This document shows, piece by piece, positions 1 to 10,016 of a DNA stretch of 64,000 nucleotides (positions are counted from its first letter, which is position 1; every line of letters begins with the position of its first letter). This stretch comes from Adiantum capillus-veneris (Eukaryota > Streptophyta > Polypodiopsida > Polypodiales > Pteridaceae). Position numbers and translations under genes: made by a program. The stretch is from positions 130,288,391-130,352,390 of the forward strand of contig CM043947.1 in assembly GCA_014529385.2 (NCBI GenBank). Direction: 5' to 3'. The notes under the pieces are model-generated. The model saw only the letters and a program-made list of their open reading frames with translations. It was not told the origin of the DNA and did not search any database.

Positions 1-504
1 ACCATGATAATTACTAAGCTAAGCTATGCTAATATGAGTGATTATGTGAGGAGATGTACATCTTTCTCGTAAGACTACTCCTTCTTCCTCTCAATCTACT
101 CTCATACCCCGCTAGCTCTCACCATCTTCGAAGGTGTGTGAGGTCTTGGGTCTCTGAGACCGTGAGAGAATTGATGTTGTGTTTGATAAGTGTTTTGCTT
201 AGTGCTTGAAGCTTCCATCTTCATTGCACTAGCTAGTATTTAAGGAACACAAAGAATTGTATTGTAAAATGTCTCTCTTGAGGGAAGAAACCATAATACA
301 AAGCCTTTTGGAGGGGGGACCGGCTCCATGGAAATCCGGTCCTCAACTATTGACAATAGCTTAATTTCTCTCTCTTTTGAAGTATTATTCATGCTATTTA
401 ACTAGGTGTTATGCTTTTTGTTGCTCTCTCCACCCAAGCACTCTTGTTATTCTCATTAGGAATCTATTCTAATGAAATGCTCACTATGCTCATGCTATTT
501 TCCG
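1..504. other. unassigned sequence, possibly LTR-derived
   Basis: I see no convincing coding region. The stretch has pyrimidine-rich segments and a purine run followed by a G-rich stretch near 290-330 that could be remains of an LTR or retroelement 3' end. No matching second copy is visible in the window, so this is only a description. Confidence 0.3.
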
Positions 505-912
505 CTACACACAAGTTACTAGGCCATTAAATGTTACATGTAAATATTGAGTTTCGTTTCGATCCATGTACATTTTTCCTTGTTTGTTTGCTCTGATCTC
601 CTCTTTGAACTCAATACCATGGTCATCAATGCAAATGGCATACTCTTTGTTAGGATCCAGGTAAACCTGAGCTCCATGGTGATTAGTCTTATAAATAGAG
701 AGTATATGCTTATAGCGTATTGTCGTTCCGATTTCCAAGTAAGTCGAATAGAAAGACATTTTAAATGTTGAATCTGAAAAAGTGTCAAAGACTTCTTCAA
801 GAATCGTGTGCAAGGAATTGCCTTGATTCACCCTTTCTTTAGTGGATACGCTACTGGAGGTTTCTCTAAGTATGCGCTGATTTCCTAGTACCTGACCAAA
901 TCTAAGGTTCAT
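505..912 (-). CDS. hypothetical protein fragment, 135 aa
   Basis: This open frame of 135 codons starts with MNLRFGQVLG and ends TCV. The composition looks protein-like rather than low-complexity, with mixed charged residues and motifs such as YLDPNKEYAICIDD in the middle. I do not recognise a family. There is no transmembrane segment or signal peptide, and no neighbouring exon is evident. It lies in repeat-rich DNA, so it may be a captured or retroelement-derived fragment, or a chance frame. The ATG is simply the first in the frame. Confidence 0.25.
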   Translation of the reverse strand: MNLRFGQVLGNQRILRETSSSVSTKERVNQGNSLHTILEEVFDTFSDSTFKMSFYSTYLEIGTTIRYKHILSIYKTNHHGAQVYLDPNKEYAICIDDHGIEFKEEIRANKQGKMYMDRNETQYLHVTFNGLVTCV

Positions 913-1029
913 AAAGATCTATGAAGCCCTGGATAGAGTACTTACCTTTGGATTGACTTGTTGTCAATTTCTTCCACTTGGATGGATTGCACTTTTTGTC
1001 TGAGCTACCGATTCCTCGTCTGCAACTTG

Positions 1030-2300
1030 ATTCCTGTACAAATTTTATCAAGTTAGCTATTCTTCTATAAAGACTGTATAGTTTTTGCTAGCTATTGATT
1101 GGTCTATGTGTATCACTACAGATTGAGCTAATTGAGTCAACAGTTGCAATTTCCAAAGTCGACTTTGGCAAAAATCAATGGACTAATCTGCAATCCGAAA
1201 ACTAAGTGAACATGTACCAATTTGGATAAGATTGAACCCAACTTTCCCGGTGGCCTTGTATTATGTTGGTCTAATACTGTACAAGTTCAAAAGTCAAAAT
1301 TGGTGGCTCTGTGTAGCAGTAGTAAATAATCGTGATTATTTACTTTTGTCAGTTTTTTTTCCTTTTTGGCTTGATTTGCCAAGTTTACAACCTGTTAAGG
1401 TCCCTGGACAAGTTTCAACAAGTTTGGACAAAATCTGTTCAAGTTTATCAACTGTTTTGTGTCCGCACACTCGGTTTTCAAGAATACGGCTTAAGTCTCA
1501 CTTCTGTGATCCAAATTTCACCAAAATTGATTTGTGTGGTCTATTTGATATGCCTGACCTTGTGATATACTCAAATATGCAAGATTGTCAATTTTTGAAG
1601 CAGATGTAAATAATCATGATTATTTACTCTGGTTATTTTTTGCAAGTTTTTGTCCCAATCTTGACACAGATCTATTAAGCACTTCAACTTAAGGTCTCTA
1701 GCCAAGTTTCATCAAGTTTGGACTATTTTTTATCAAATGGTCATCAGTTTTATGTCCGTAGAGACTGACTTTGCAATTTTGGTCACAATTTTCAATTCAA
1801 TAATCCAAATCTTACCAAATTTGGTTTGTGGGCTTATTACAACATGGTAAAACTAGTGGTATGCTAACTTAGTCAAAAAAGTTGAAAAATGGGACAGATG
1901 TAAATAATCATGATTATTTACAATTGGCAACTTTTTGCATCTTTTTGGTCAAGTGAGCAAGTACACATGTTTATCACATCAATATAAGCCTATGAATCAA
2001 ATTTCATTAAGTTTGGATAATTTTTTTCCCAATTTACACTCCAGTTCTAGAAAGTCAATACAAACTTTAGTTTTTACCCAATTTTTTGTCAGTTTGGTGA
2101 TCCAAATCTTTTGTGCCTTTACAAAAGTTGTTTATACACATGCAATGAGTCACTAGTATCAACCTTAGTCAAATTTGAGCTGAAAGTAAATAATCGTGAT
2201 TATTTACTTTATGCACAAAATGTATCATTTTTTGCACCTTTTTTCATGGACAGTTTTTTCATGAGTTGTTTTAAGCCTATGAATCAAGTCAAAACTTAAT
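1030..2300. repeat. diverged ~290 bp tandem array with conserved 22-bp palindrome
   Basis: Four copies of a 22-bp palindrome lie at 1322-1343, 1606-1627, 1900-1921 and 2186-2207. The start-to-start spacings are 284, 294 and 286 bp. The arms are GTAAATAATC and GATTATTTAC around a 2-nt centre: AT at 1606 and 1900 (perfect palindrome), GT at 1322 and 2186. The DNA between them aligns only loosely. Each unit has a T-rich stretch just after the palindrome and an element like AAGTTTCAACAAGTTTGGA about 90 bp on, so this is an old tandem array whose units have diverged except for the palindrome. A weaker unit without the palindrome may precede it from about 1030. Confidence 0.8.
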
Positions 2301-2880
2301 TTAGCTTAAAATGTCAAGAAAAAGTAAATCTGAGTTTTTGTAAACTCTTGAAATTTTTACCTCAAAGTGTCCTTGAACTTACCCACTGGTGCATACAACT
2401 TTTAAGTATACTCTCCAGTCGAATTGAGTGGTTTGGAGTCTTTTCGTGCTATTTTTAGCCTAGACATGAAATCTTGCACTTCAGATAACAACTCACAATG
2501 ATTCTTTCGGAGAGAGCAATGTCCTGAAATCCACCTCGGATCCTACTTACCCTACTCCTATGTTCTCATGCAATGGGGTTGTGGTAAGTGCCCACAAACA
2601 TTCGATTTCTTGTTTTTTATGGTTTTAAGAGCATTGATCTTAAGACTTGTCTCGTCTATCAACCATTCTCAAAATCCTAATCTAATTTTACAATCCTACA
2701 ATCCTAAAGGCACTCGATGAGTACGATTACTTCCAAGCTACCTCTACACGGCAAAAGAGGACAATCTTAAGCTATGCATTTTCTAAAAAGAAAGTTTTTA
2801 CTCTAGGAGATTCTAGAGGAAGTTAAAGGATAACTTCACAAGACGCACCTGTTTTTCTCTAGTTTAGGTCTATTAGATCC
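2301..2880. other. unassigned AT-rich sequence
   Basis: No coding frame of interest, no tandem repeat and no RNA gene is visible. It lies between the palindrome array and a primer-site-like sequence. Confidence 0.4.
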
Positions 2881-2895
2881 CTGGCATCGGTGCCA
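2881..2895 (-). promoter_or_regulatory. possible primer binding site of an LTR element
   Basis: On the minus strand this reads TGGCACCGATGCCAG. It sits 2 nt inside a CA-ending sequence (CCTCCCACA), the arrangement of a Ty3/gypsy-type PBS next to the end of a 5' LTR. No paired LTR is visible, so the assignment is tentative. Confidence 0.4.
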
Positions 2896-2897
2896 AA

Positions 2898-3954
2898 TGT
2901 GGGAGGTATGTCTAACCTCATTGTCCTATCTTATTCCAGTTTTAGCGAGAATCACGATTAAATTGTCAATCCATGGGACGAAGCTGACTCGACTAGTGCA
3001 TAGAGGCTACAAGAGGTTATCAATCTCTCGGAAAACAACTAACAACTTGCATCTAACTCAAACTACACTCAAGTGACTGAAATCACCAAAAGCCAATCGC
3101 TCATCGGCAAACAAATCACATCCGTTACAGCATCAAATGACATCCAAATGTAACGAAACTTCTAGGACAAGTTTATAAGACCTAAACCCCACTTTAGGTA
3201 AAGTGCCAAAATCGTGATCATTAACAGCAGTGGATTTTTTACCTAGTCGTTTTCGACCCAGAATGCACGTAAATGCTTCGCAAAGTTGTCCCAATACCCC
3301 GCCTATGCTTAGTTATTAATTTTGAAGTGTAAATTCCTAGTTATCATGAAATTAGACCGTGGGTCGGCAACACCAAAAGCTACGAAATAATGTGATGTGG
3401 TTACGTCATTGCGTAGAGCTCTTTCCTACGGTTGCAATGCAACAAACATGACTGCAATGTGACAACCGGGGAGGGAGTAGGAAGCACGAGAAGGAGAGAA
3501 GTGAGCGCCATTAGCTCATGCTGTGTATTTCATTATCCAAAACATACAAATAACTTACAAAAATTGGCTTTTATATCTTAGCCAAGGTTTTTGGTTGTCA
3601 AAACTAATAATTTAGGAGTTCTACCAAAGATGGGTAATGACAGGTTGATACAATCTGGAAGCTTGCAGCCCAAGCTCATCAATTACAAGGTTTATCCAAA
3701 AAATAGGAGTTACAATATTTTTGATTTATCAAAAATAATAAGTGCTTTTACATGGTAGCTCTGAAAAATGGTATCCATGTTAGCTTGCTGCTAACAAAGC
3801 CAAATCAAGACTTTACATAATAAAGGTTCTATCCGGTCTACTCTTCTCCCATTAATTAATTTCTCACAACGATACCCAAATAATTTATGAATTTGGAGGC
3901 AAAAGTCTCGGAGTCCTCGTCATCGACCTATAAATTACTTTGAGGAAATCTCTA
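2898..3954 (-). mobile_element. LTR-like region, boundary unclear
   Basis: This region begins TGTGGGAGG next to the PBS-like site and runs to the edge of copy A of the RT-encoding unit near 3955. It has no coding potential. If it is a 5' LTR of a minus-strand element, that element's internal region should lie to the left, but no gag or pol was recognised there. The outer boundary could not be fixed because no second LTR is present. Confidence 0.3.
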
Positions 3955-4466
3955 TTGTTGACACTAAGTAAGTCATCCATATATCTATAGGTATGTCTGA
4001 ACTGTGAAAACTTATTTCTGTAAGACTCCATGGTCTTGAGACACCACTTGTATTCAAAAAAAGCAAGGTAAATATTACACATAAGTAGAGAGCATGAGAA
4101 TCCCATGGGGATGCCTAGGCATTGGTTAAAGCAAAGACCACTTGAAACAATAGTGCAGTTACTCACAAGCCACGAGATGTAACAGCAAAGCTTAGCTTCA
4201 TTAAAGTGTAAGGAGTGTAAGGAGTGAGATAATTTAATCCACCTGGGTTTATTGGAAAGAGAGATGTAGAAAAGTTTCTTATTTTCTAGCATTGGAGAAG
4301 GCCATTTTAATCACCTTGGCAAGAATAGTCTTAAGGCCAAGCTCCCCTTCCAGGGGAATGTTTTCGTAACATTGTGTAATGTCAGCAGTAAAAATGTGGA
4401 AGATATGTTGAGGAAGATTAAGCGAGACTTCCATAGAGTTTTTTGTAAGCCAAAAGGGATTGTATT
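3955..4466 (-). pseudogene. Penelope-like RT, catalytic part (copy A, 3' piece)
   Basis: This is the minus-strand continuation of the RT ORF interrupted by the copia insertion at 4467-10016. Visible RT features are the motif-A region ADITQCYENIPLEGE (readable complete in copy B), the motif-B region GIPMGFSCSLLMCNIY and the catalytic YRYMDDLLSVNN (motif C, two aspartates). The order and spacing fit Penelope-like RTs, whose usual motif B is G(I/L)PMG. Homology with copy B stops abruptly near 3955, so the C-terminal part present in copy B is missing here. A frame change lies near 4290 (NARK versus NARNKK). No GIY-YIG endonuclease is seen, so an endonuclease-lacking (Coprina/Athena-like) relative is possible. 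Confidence 0.65.
4462..4466. repeat. target site duplication GTATT (left)
   Basis: GTATT directly precedes the copia 5' LTR and recurs at 10017-10021 after the 3' LTR. The uninterrupted sequence in copy B (about 24629) has a single GTATT, confirming a 5-bp target duplication. Confidence 0.95.
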
Positions 4467-4658
4467 TGTTGGGGTATAAAGCCCAATGTGGTCGCCCAGG
4501 TAAGTGGGCGGGCCGCCAGGTATGTACACATATTCTTTTGTAAAAACCTAATAAGAACTCACTATGCTCTACACATTACAGTAGAGCGAGTTCACCATAT
4601 CGTCGTGCTCTTCTTCTCGCACACTCTCTCGCGTCGCACTTCCGCTCGTACTCCTTCA
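4467..4658 (+). repeat. copia-1 5' LTR
   Basis: It begins TGTTGGGGTATAAAG and ends CTCCTTCA. A TATAAA at 4475-4480 lies very near the LTR start and may or may not be the promoter. A second copy is at 9825-10016. Confidence 0.95.
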
Positions 4659-4660
4659 AC

Positions 4661-4674
4661 TGGTATCAGAGCTC
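4661..4674 (+). promoter_or_regulatory. copia-1 primer binding site
   Basis: TGGTATCAGAGCTC lies 2 nt after the 5' LTR. TGGTATCAGAGC is the common plant PBS complementary to the 3' end of initiator tRNA-Met, used to prime minus-strand DNA. Confidence 0.9.
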
Positions 4675-5755
4675 AGATCGAGGCTCGGGGCAGCACTGCA
4701 GGAGGCTAGAGTCACCAGCTCATATTGGAGTGAAATTCGACAGGCGAAGACACGGTCCCAAATCTCATGGGTAAGCCCAAAGGGCTTGGTGTTGTCAGAA
4801 TTTCATTCTGAGGTCATCTCGGCCAACGTTCGGCTTCGACAAAGGTCTGTGCAGGCCATTTTTGACTACGTGGTCTCGACGGGTGCAGATCCGACTCTGC
4901 AAATTTGGGGTTTTCGGCCTACGACTGCAGGTGCTGAAGATATCGACACTCCTAGAGTGTTGATTTGTGGCTCTCTACACATCGAAGGACAGCTCACAGT
5001 TCTTGGAGGCGTGTCACATACGACACGGGCGCATCTACACACAGACTGTAGGCGACATCCACTAGTTCATCAGGTAGCTTGTGTTTGCTGCTTGATACTC
5101 CAAATTTCATCCTGACATTGCACGTACTTCCACATGGGATGTATTGTCAGAGATGATGTATGTTTGTTGAGGGTTTGCTGGCTGTGAGTCACGCAGCAAA
5201 CAACCGTCGCAGTGGTTACAGCAAACAGCGGGAAATTTGTGGATGTATGACTTTGTGGGAAGTCTATGTACTGTCAAATTTACTGCAGCCTTTGTTGAGG
5301 GTCGAGTGAGGTTTTATTGAGCTGGGGGATTCTCGAATGTTGAGATCCTTTCGGTGATACAGGTCTTGGAGCGATCCCTCGAGCACCCTTAGATAGGCAG
5401 CTAGGATGTATTGACTGTGAGTTAGACAGTTGGGATTGCATCTTTGCTTTACTGCCGTTGAGGCATTGTCACAGTCTATGCTTACAGGACAGTAACAGGA
5501 CAGTCAGAGATAGTACAGGTGCAGGACAGGTTTACCCACAGCTTACAGTGTTAGAGAGACAGTGGTTTTTTGAGCTGTTTTTGGTATGCTTTTAGTACAC
5601 CATAGCCATTTTACAAAGGAGACTCTGCCAAAATTTCTGCAGAATCTGAAGCTTTCTTGGTTCATTTGACAGGTTGATATTGGTTCAGAGGTCAGTTTAC
5701 AGGGGAAACTCTGCCGAATTTTTCCCAGGAAAGTAAACTACTGTGAAGCGTAGCT
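4675..5755 (+). other. copia-1 untranslated leader
   Basis: About 1.1 kb separates the primer site from the gag start. A 109-codon frame (4786-5115) exists, but it shows no recognisable domain and I treat it as chance. The leader has repeated phrases such as CTCTGCC(A/G)AA near 5620 and 5710. Packaging or dimerisation signals would be expected here but cannot be identified by eye. Confidence 0.6.
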
Positions 5756-6802
5756 ATGGCTGGATCACAGGACACTGCTCTTTACAATATCAAGAAGCTG
5801 GATGGAACCAATTTCCCATTGTGGAAGAAGCAGATTTGGCACGTGTTGGTACAAAAGAAGCAGATAAAACCTATAAAGCTCAAGGGGATAAAACCAGAAG
5901 ATATGGACGAAGATGAATGGAGCGAAATGGATGAATTGGCACTTTCTACCATTATGCTGACTTTGGCAGAAAGCGTTTACTTCAATGTAGCAAACGAGAT
6001 GTCGGCTTATCAAGCATGGTTAAAGCTAAGTGATCTTTATGAGAAGCAGAGTGCAGCTTCACAGATATACTGGCTTAAGAAGCTTGTTGACTTGAAGATG
6101 AAAGAAGGGACACCTATGTCCAATCATCTGAATGAATTCAACACAATCTATAGTCAGTTGTCAACTCAAGGTGTCAAGTTTGATGAACCTGTGAGAACTA
6201 TGTTCCTGTTGATCACATTGCCGGAAAGTTGGGACACTTTTTGCACAACTTTGAGTAATTATGCACCTCCAGATGGTTTGAACATAGCAGGTGTAGAAGG
6301 AAGTCTGCTTACTGAAGAAACCAATAGAAAGACAATGGACAAAGGCAAAGGAACAGCCTTAGTTGTCAGGGGAAGGACCAAAGAAAAGTACAAAGGTGGA
6401 AAGAGGAATCAGTCTCGTAGCAAGTCCCGCAGTGCTAAAGGCAAGAGTGACATAGAATGCTACCATTGTGGCAAGAAGGGTCACATGAAAAGAGACTGCA
6501 GAGAATGGAAAGCAGAAAAAGGCAAAGAGAAAGCTGAAGACCATGGTGAGAAGAACAAGTCCTCAGTGAAGATTCAAGAAATAAATGTGACAAACACTGT
6601 TGCAGAGGATGACAGTCTAGTGTCAGGAGACATCTACTTCTTGAAGAATACAATGGACTCAGCTCTTCTTACAGTATCTGATGGAAATGCACTGAGTGAT
6701 TGGATTATAGACTCAGGGGCATCACTTCATGTGTCTCCAAACAAGGAGTGGTTTACCTCTTATGTGACCACTAAAGATCATGTTCGGCTAGGCAACGGGT
6801 AG
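5756..6802 (+). pseudogene. gag: copia-1 gag and start of protease
   Basis: The frame starts MAGSQDTALYN, 1.1 kb after the primer site, and is open for 348 codons. Residues ~10-190 form a UBN2/Retrotran_gag-type capsid region (LDGTNFPLWK near the start). A canonical zinc knuckle CYHCGKKGHMKRDC (CX2CX4HX4C) lies at about residues 234-247, after a basic stretch. Near residue 316 the retropepsin motif IIDSGAS begins, with D-S-G as the catalytic triplet. The frame stops at TAG 6800-6802 within the protease (LGNG-stop) and continues in the same frame beyond. The stop probably replaces a Gln codon (CAG to TAG), because Q follows in related proteases. Gag would package the RNA; the protease would process the polyprotein. 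Confidence 0.9.
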
Positions 6803-8056
6803 ACATGTGAGATCTTAGGTGTTGGAGATGTTCAATTGAAGTTTCAGAATGGCTCTTCTTTCACGTTGAAGAATGTGAGACATGTTCCCGCAATTACAAA
6901 GAGCTTGATCAGCACAGGTTTACTTGATGATGCTGGCTACGTCACCACTTTTTGACAGAACATGTGGAAGATATCCAAGGGTTCTATGACTGTAGCACAT
7001 GGAGTAAAGTCTGGAGGACTTTACATGATTTATGTATCAAATGTCTCTAAAAATGTAATCAATGTAACCGAGCAGCCGAACGTTTCTTTGTGGCATAGCC
7101 GGTTAGGACATATGTCCAAGAAGGGAATGGAAATCTTGTCTCATTCTGGTTATTTGCCTGGCTTTTCATTTAATGATTTTGAATTCTGTGAACATTGTCT
7201 GTATGGTAAGCAAACACAGCAGCCACATAAGCATAGAACCAGTAGAAGAGATACACAGTTGGCACTTGTTCATAGTGATTTGAGTGGACCTATGCCTAAC
7301 CTATCTCTAGGGGGAGCTTCTTACTTTATGACATTTATAGATGATTACTCGAGGAAAGTATGGGTTTACTTTCTCAAGCACAAGGATGAAGCATTTAGTG
7401 TTTTCAAAATGTTTGTGACACTTGTGGAGAATCAGAGTGGCAAGAAGCTTAAATGCTTACGCACTGACAATGGTGGAGAGTATGTTTCAAAGGCCTTTCA
7501 GGACTTTTGTGAGTCAAAAGGTATAAAACGTGAACTTACTGCTCCTTACAATCCTCCTCAAAATGGTGTTGCTGAGAGGATGAATAGGACCATACAAGAG
7601 AAGGTCAGAAGTATGTTGTCTAATGCACAGCTGCCAAATGGGTTTTGGGCTGAAGCTGTATCAACAGCTGTTCATCTTGTAAATAGATCTCCTAGCAAGG
7701 TTTTGCAGAAGGATTCAGTGCCAGAGATGGTATGGTCAGGAAAAATGCCCTCATACAAGCATCTCAGAGTCTTTGGCTGTGAGGCATATACTCACGTTCC
7801 AAAGGAATTTAGGAACAAACTTGAGCCAAAGAGTAGAAAGTGCATCTTTCTAGGCTATGGTAATTCTGGTGAGATGGGGTACAGACTTTGGGATCCCGAA
7901 TCCAGAAAGGTTGTCCGCAGCAATGATGTTCACTTTAATGAATCCAAATATCATTCTAAACCAGAGAGGGTTGAGGAGATTAGAAGAGTTTTCTTCCAAG
8001 AAGATGGACCTGCACATGCAAGACAAAATGTCAGGGCTCAAGAGGAGCAAAGATAG
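6803..8056 (+). pseudogene. pol: copia-1 protease C-terminus and integrase
   Basis: This is the same frame as gag, but with stops at 6800 (TAG), 6953 (TGA) and 8054 (TAG). The 6953 TGA fits a Gly GGA changed to TGA. Integrase features are the zinc-binding HHCC region (WHSRLGHMSKKG...CEHC, about 7093-7200), catalytic D in HSDLSGPM (near 7270), D in CLRTDNGGEY (near 7455), and the glutamate region PQNGVAERMNRT (near 7556). A GKR/insertion-type C-terminal domain follows (FGCEAYTHVP, KCIFLGY). This enzyme joins cDNA to the target DNA. The first ATG after the 6953 stop (6962) is not a real start. Confidence 0.9.
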
Positions 8057-9735
8057 GATAGAGTGGAACCACAGGTTGTGGCTGAGCCTGAGCCACCTAT
8101 TGGGCGTAGATCTGGACGTGTCACACGACCTCCTGATAGGTTTGTTCCATCTATGAACTATGTCATGTTGACTGATTGCAATGAGCCTTCATGTTACAAG
8201 GAAGCAGTGCAAATGAAGGACTCCGGTAATTGGCAATTGGCCATGCAGCCAGAGATGACAGCTCTGCATAAAAACAAGACATGGAAGCTAGTTAAATTAC
8301 CACAGGGCAAAAAGGCTCTACCTTGTAAATGGGTTTATAGGTATAAGATCACCGCTCATGATAGTCAGCCCAAGTACAAAGCAAGGCTTGTTGCCAAGGG
8401 CTTTAAGCAAGAACAAGGCATTGACTTTGATGAAGTCTTCTCTCCTGTGGTCAAGATGACTACATTGAGATGCTTTCTTGCATTGGTTTCCATATTAGAT
8501 TTGGTGTTTCACCAAATGGATGTCAAGACAGCGTTCTTGCATGGTGATTTAGATGTGGAAATTTACATGCAGCAGCCAGAAGGGTTTGTTGAGAAAGGCA
8601 AGGAAGATTGGGTATGCCAGTTGTTAAAGAGTCTTTATGGCTTAAAACAATCACCGAGGGCATGGTACCATAAATTCCACAAGTTTATGCTTTCTCAAGG
8701 CTACAAACGTAGTGAGTTCGATCACTGTCTATATACAAAGAAGGCTAAGGATGGTAGTTGACTGATCCTTATTTTGTATGTGGATGACATGTTGATTGCT
8801 GGCAAGCACTTGGAAGAAATTCAGCTTTGAAGTCAAAGATGGCAAAATCGTTTGACATGAAAGACATGGGTGAGGCAAGTCATATACTTGGTATGCGCAT
8901 TGAGAGAGACAGATCAAAGAAGTTGATTTGGTTATCTCAAACAGAGTATATTGACAAGGTTTTGCAACGTTTCAATATGGAGAAGGGAAAGGCAGTGAGT
9001 GTTCCATTGCCACCATATGTGAAACTTAGCAAACAAGATTGTCCTGTGTCTGAGGAAGAACAGGCTGAAATGGATAAGATTCCATATGCGTCTGCAGTGG
9101 GTAGTTTGATGTATGCAATGATTGCTACTCACCCAGACATTGCATTTGCAGTGGGAGTAGTAAGTCGATACATGTCAAACCCAGGCAAGAAACATTGGGA
9201 GGCAGTGAAAAGAATATTGAGATACCTGAAAGCTACAAAGAGTATGCGTATATGCTATGGGAGTTAGGAGCTAAGTGTAAAGGGTTTTACAGACTCAGAT
9301 TATGCAGGTGACTTAGACAACCGAAGGTCTATGTCAGGGTATGTCTTTACATTGGCTGGTGGAGCAGTATCATGGCGTTCTAGATTACAAGATTGTGTTA
9401 CTCAGTCTACTACAGAGGCTGAATATGTTGCAGCATCAGAGGCATGCAAAGAATCAATTTGTCTTAATCGACTAGTAACAAATTTGGGAATCAAAGAAGA
9501 TATGCTTGTGTTATATTGTGATAGTCGAAGTGCTATACAATTGGCTCGCAATCGAGTTTATCACTCAAAGACAAAGCATGTGGATGTGAAGTATCATTTC
9601 ATCAGGGAAATGCTCGAGGATAAGCAACTTCAGCTTGTCAAAGTTCACACCATAGAAAATCCTGTTGATCTACTTACAAAAGGACTTCCCTCAGAGAGCT
9701 TTGCGCATTTTCGCAAGCAGTTAGGTGTAGGGTAG
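8057..9735 (+). pseudogene. pol: copia-1 reverse transcriptase and RNase H
   Basis: RT features include WKWVYR-type entry (CKWVYRYK), KARLVAKGF, the motif-A region HQMDVKTAFLHGDL, LYGLKQSPRAW, and the catalytic YVDDM near 8780. RNase H features are TDSDYAGD (9293), STTEAEYVA and YCDSRSAI. A TGA at 8759-8761 (GS-stop-LILYVDD) fits Trp TGG changed to TGA. A frameshift lies at about 8818-8830, just after YVDDM. A TAG at 9265-9267 (GS-stop-ELS) fits CAG changed to TAG. The frame ends at TAG 9733-9735. The RT would copy element RNA to DNA. The lesions make the copy non-functional without a helper. Confidence 0.9.
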
Positions 9736-9810
9736 TACATCACTTCTCTACATCTCTTGTATATTAGCTTGTATAGTATCTTCTCTCACATTTAAAGTAC
9801 CACATTGGAC

Positions 9811-9824
9811 TTTAAGTGGGAGGT
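9811..9824 (+). promoter_or_regulatory. copia-1 polypurine tract
   Basis: The purine-rich AAGTGGGAGGT lies immediately upstream of the 3' LTR and would prime plus-strand synthesis. Confidence 0.75.
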
Positions 9825-10016
9825 TGTTGGGGTATAAAGCTCAATGTGGTCGCCCAGGTAAGTGGGCGGGCCGCCAAGTATGTACACATATTCTTTTGTA
9901 AAAACCTAATAAGAACTCACTATGCTCTACACATTACAGTAGAGCGAGTTCACCATATCGTCATGCTCTTCTTCTCGCACTCTCTCTCGTGTCGCACTTC
10001 CGCTCGTACTCCTTCA
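9825..10016 (+). repeat. copia-1 3' LTR
   Basis: 192 bp, matching the 5' LTR with 5 differences seen by eye. The following GTATT (10017-10021) is the right-hand target duplication. Confidence 0.95.

Larger units (their letters stand above)
4467..10016 (+). mobile_element. complete Ty1/copia LTR retrotransposon (copia-1), 5550 bp
   Basis: The element has 192-bp LTRs (TG...CA) at both ends, an initiator-Met-type primer site, and a gag-protease-integrase-RT-RNase H order typical of copia. A polypurine tract lies before the 3' LTR, and the element is flanked by GTATT. The two LTRs differ at 5 of 192 positions by eye, four of them transitions. The pol frame carries several in-frame stops and one frameshift, so the copy is inactive. 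It sits inside the RT gene of an older element. Confidence 0.95.

Noticed and set aside
1322-2207. CRISPR array
   Set aside because: Four palindromes at ~290 bp spacing with related, not unique, spacers; this is a plant-type satellite, not a CRISPR.
4786-5115. 109-codon frame in the copia-1 leader
   Set aside because: No motif, no counterpart in copia-2; taken as chance.
6800-6955. Stop-codon recoding or RNA editing to rescue copia-1 pol
   Set aside because: Stops occur at scattered sites with a frameshift and fit mutation decay; no conserved recoding context is seen.
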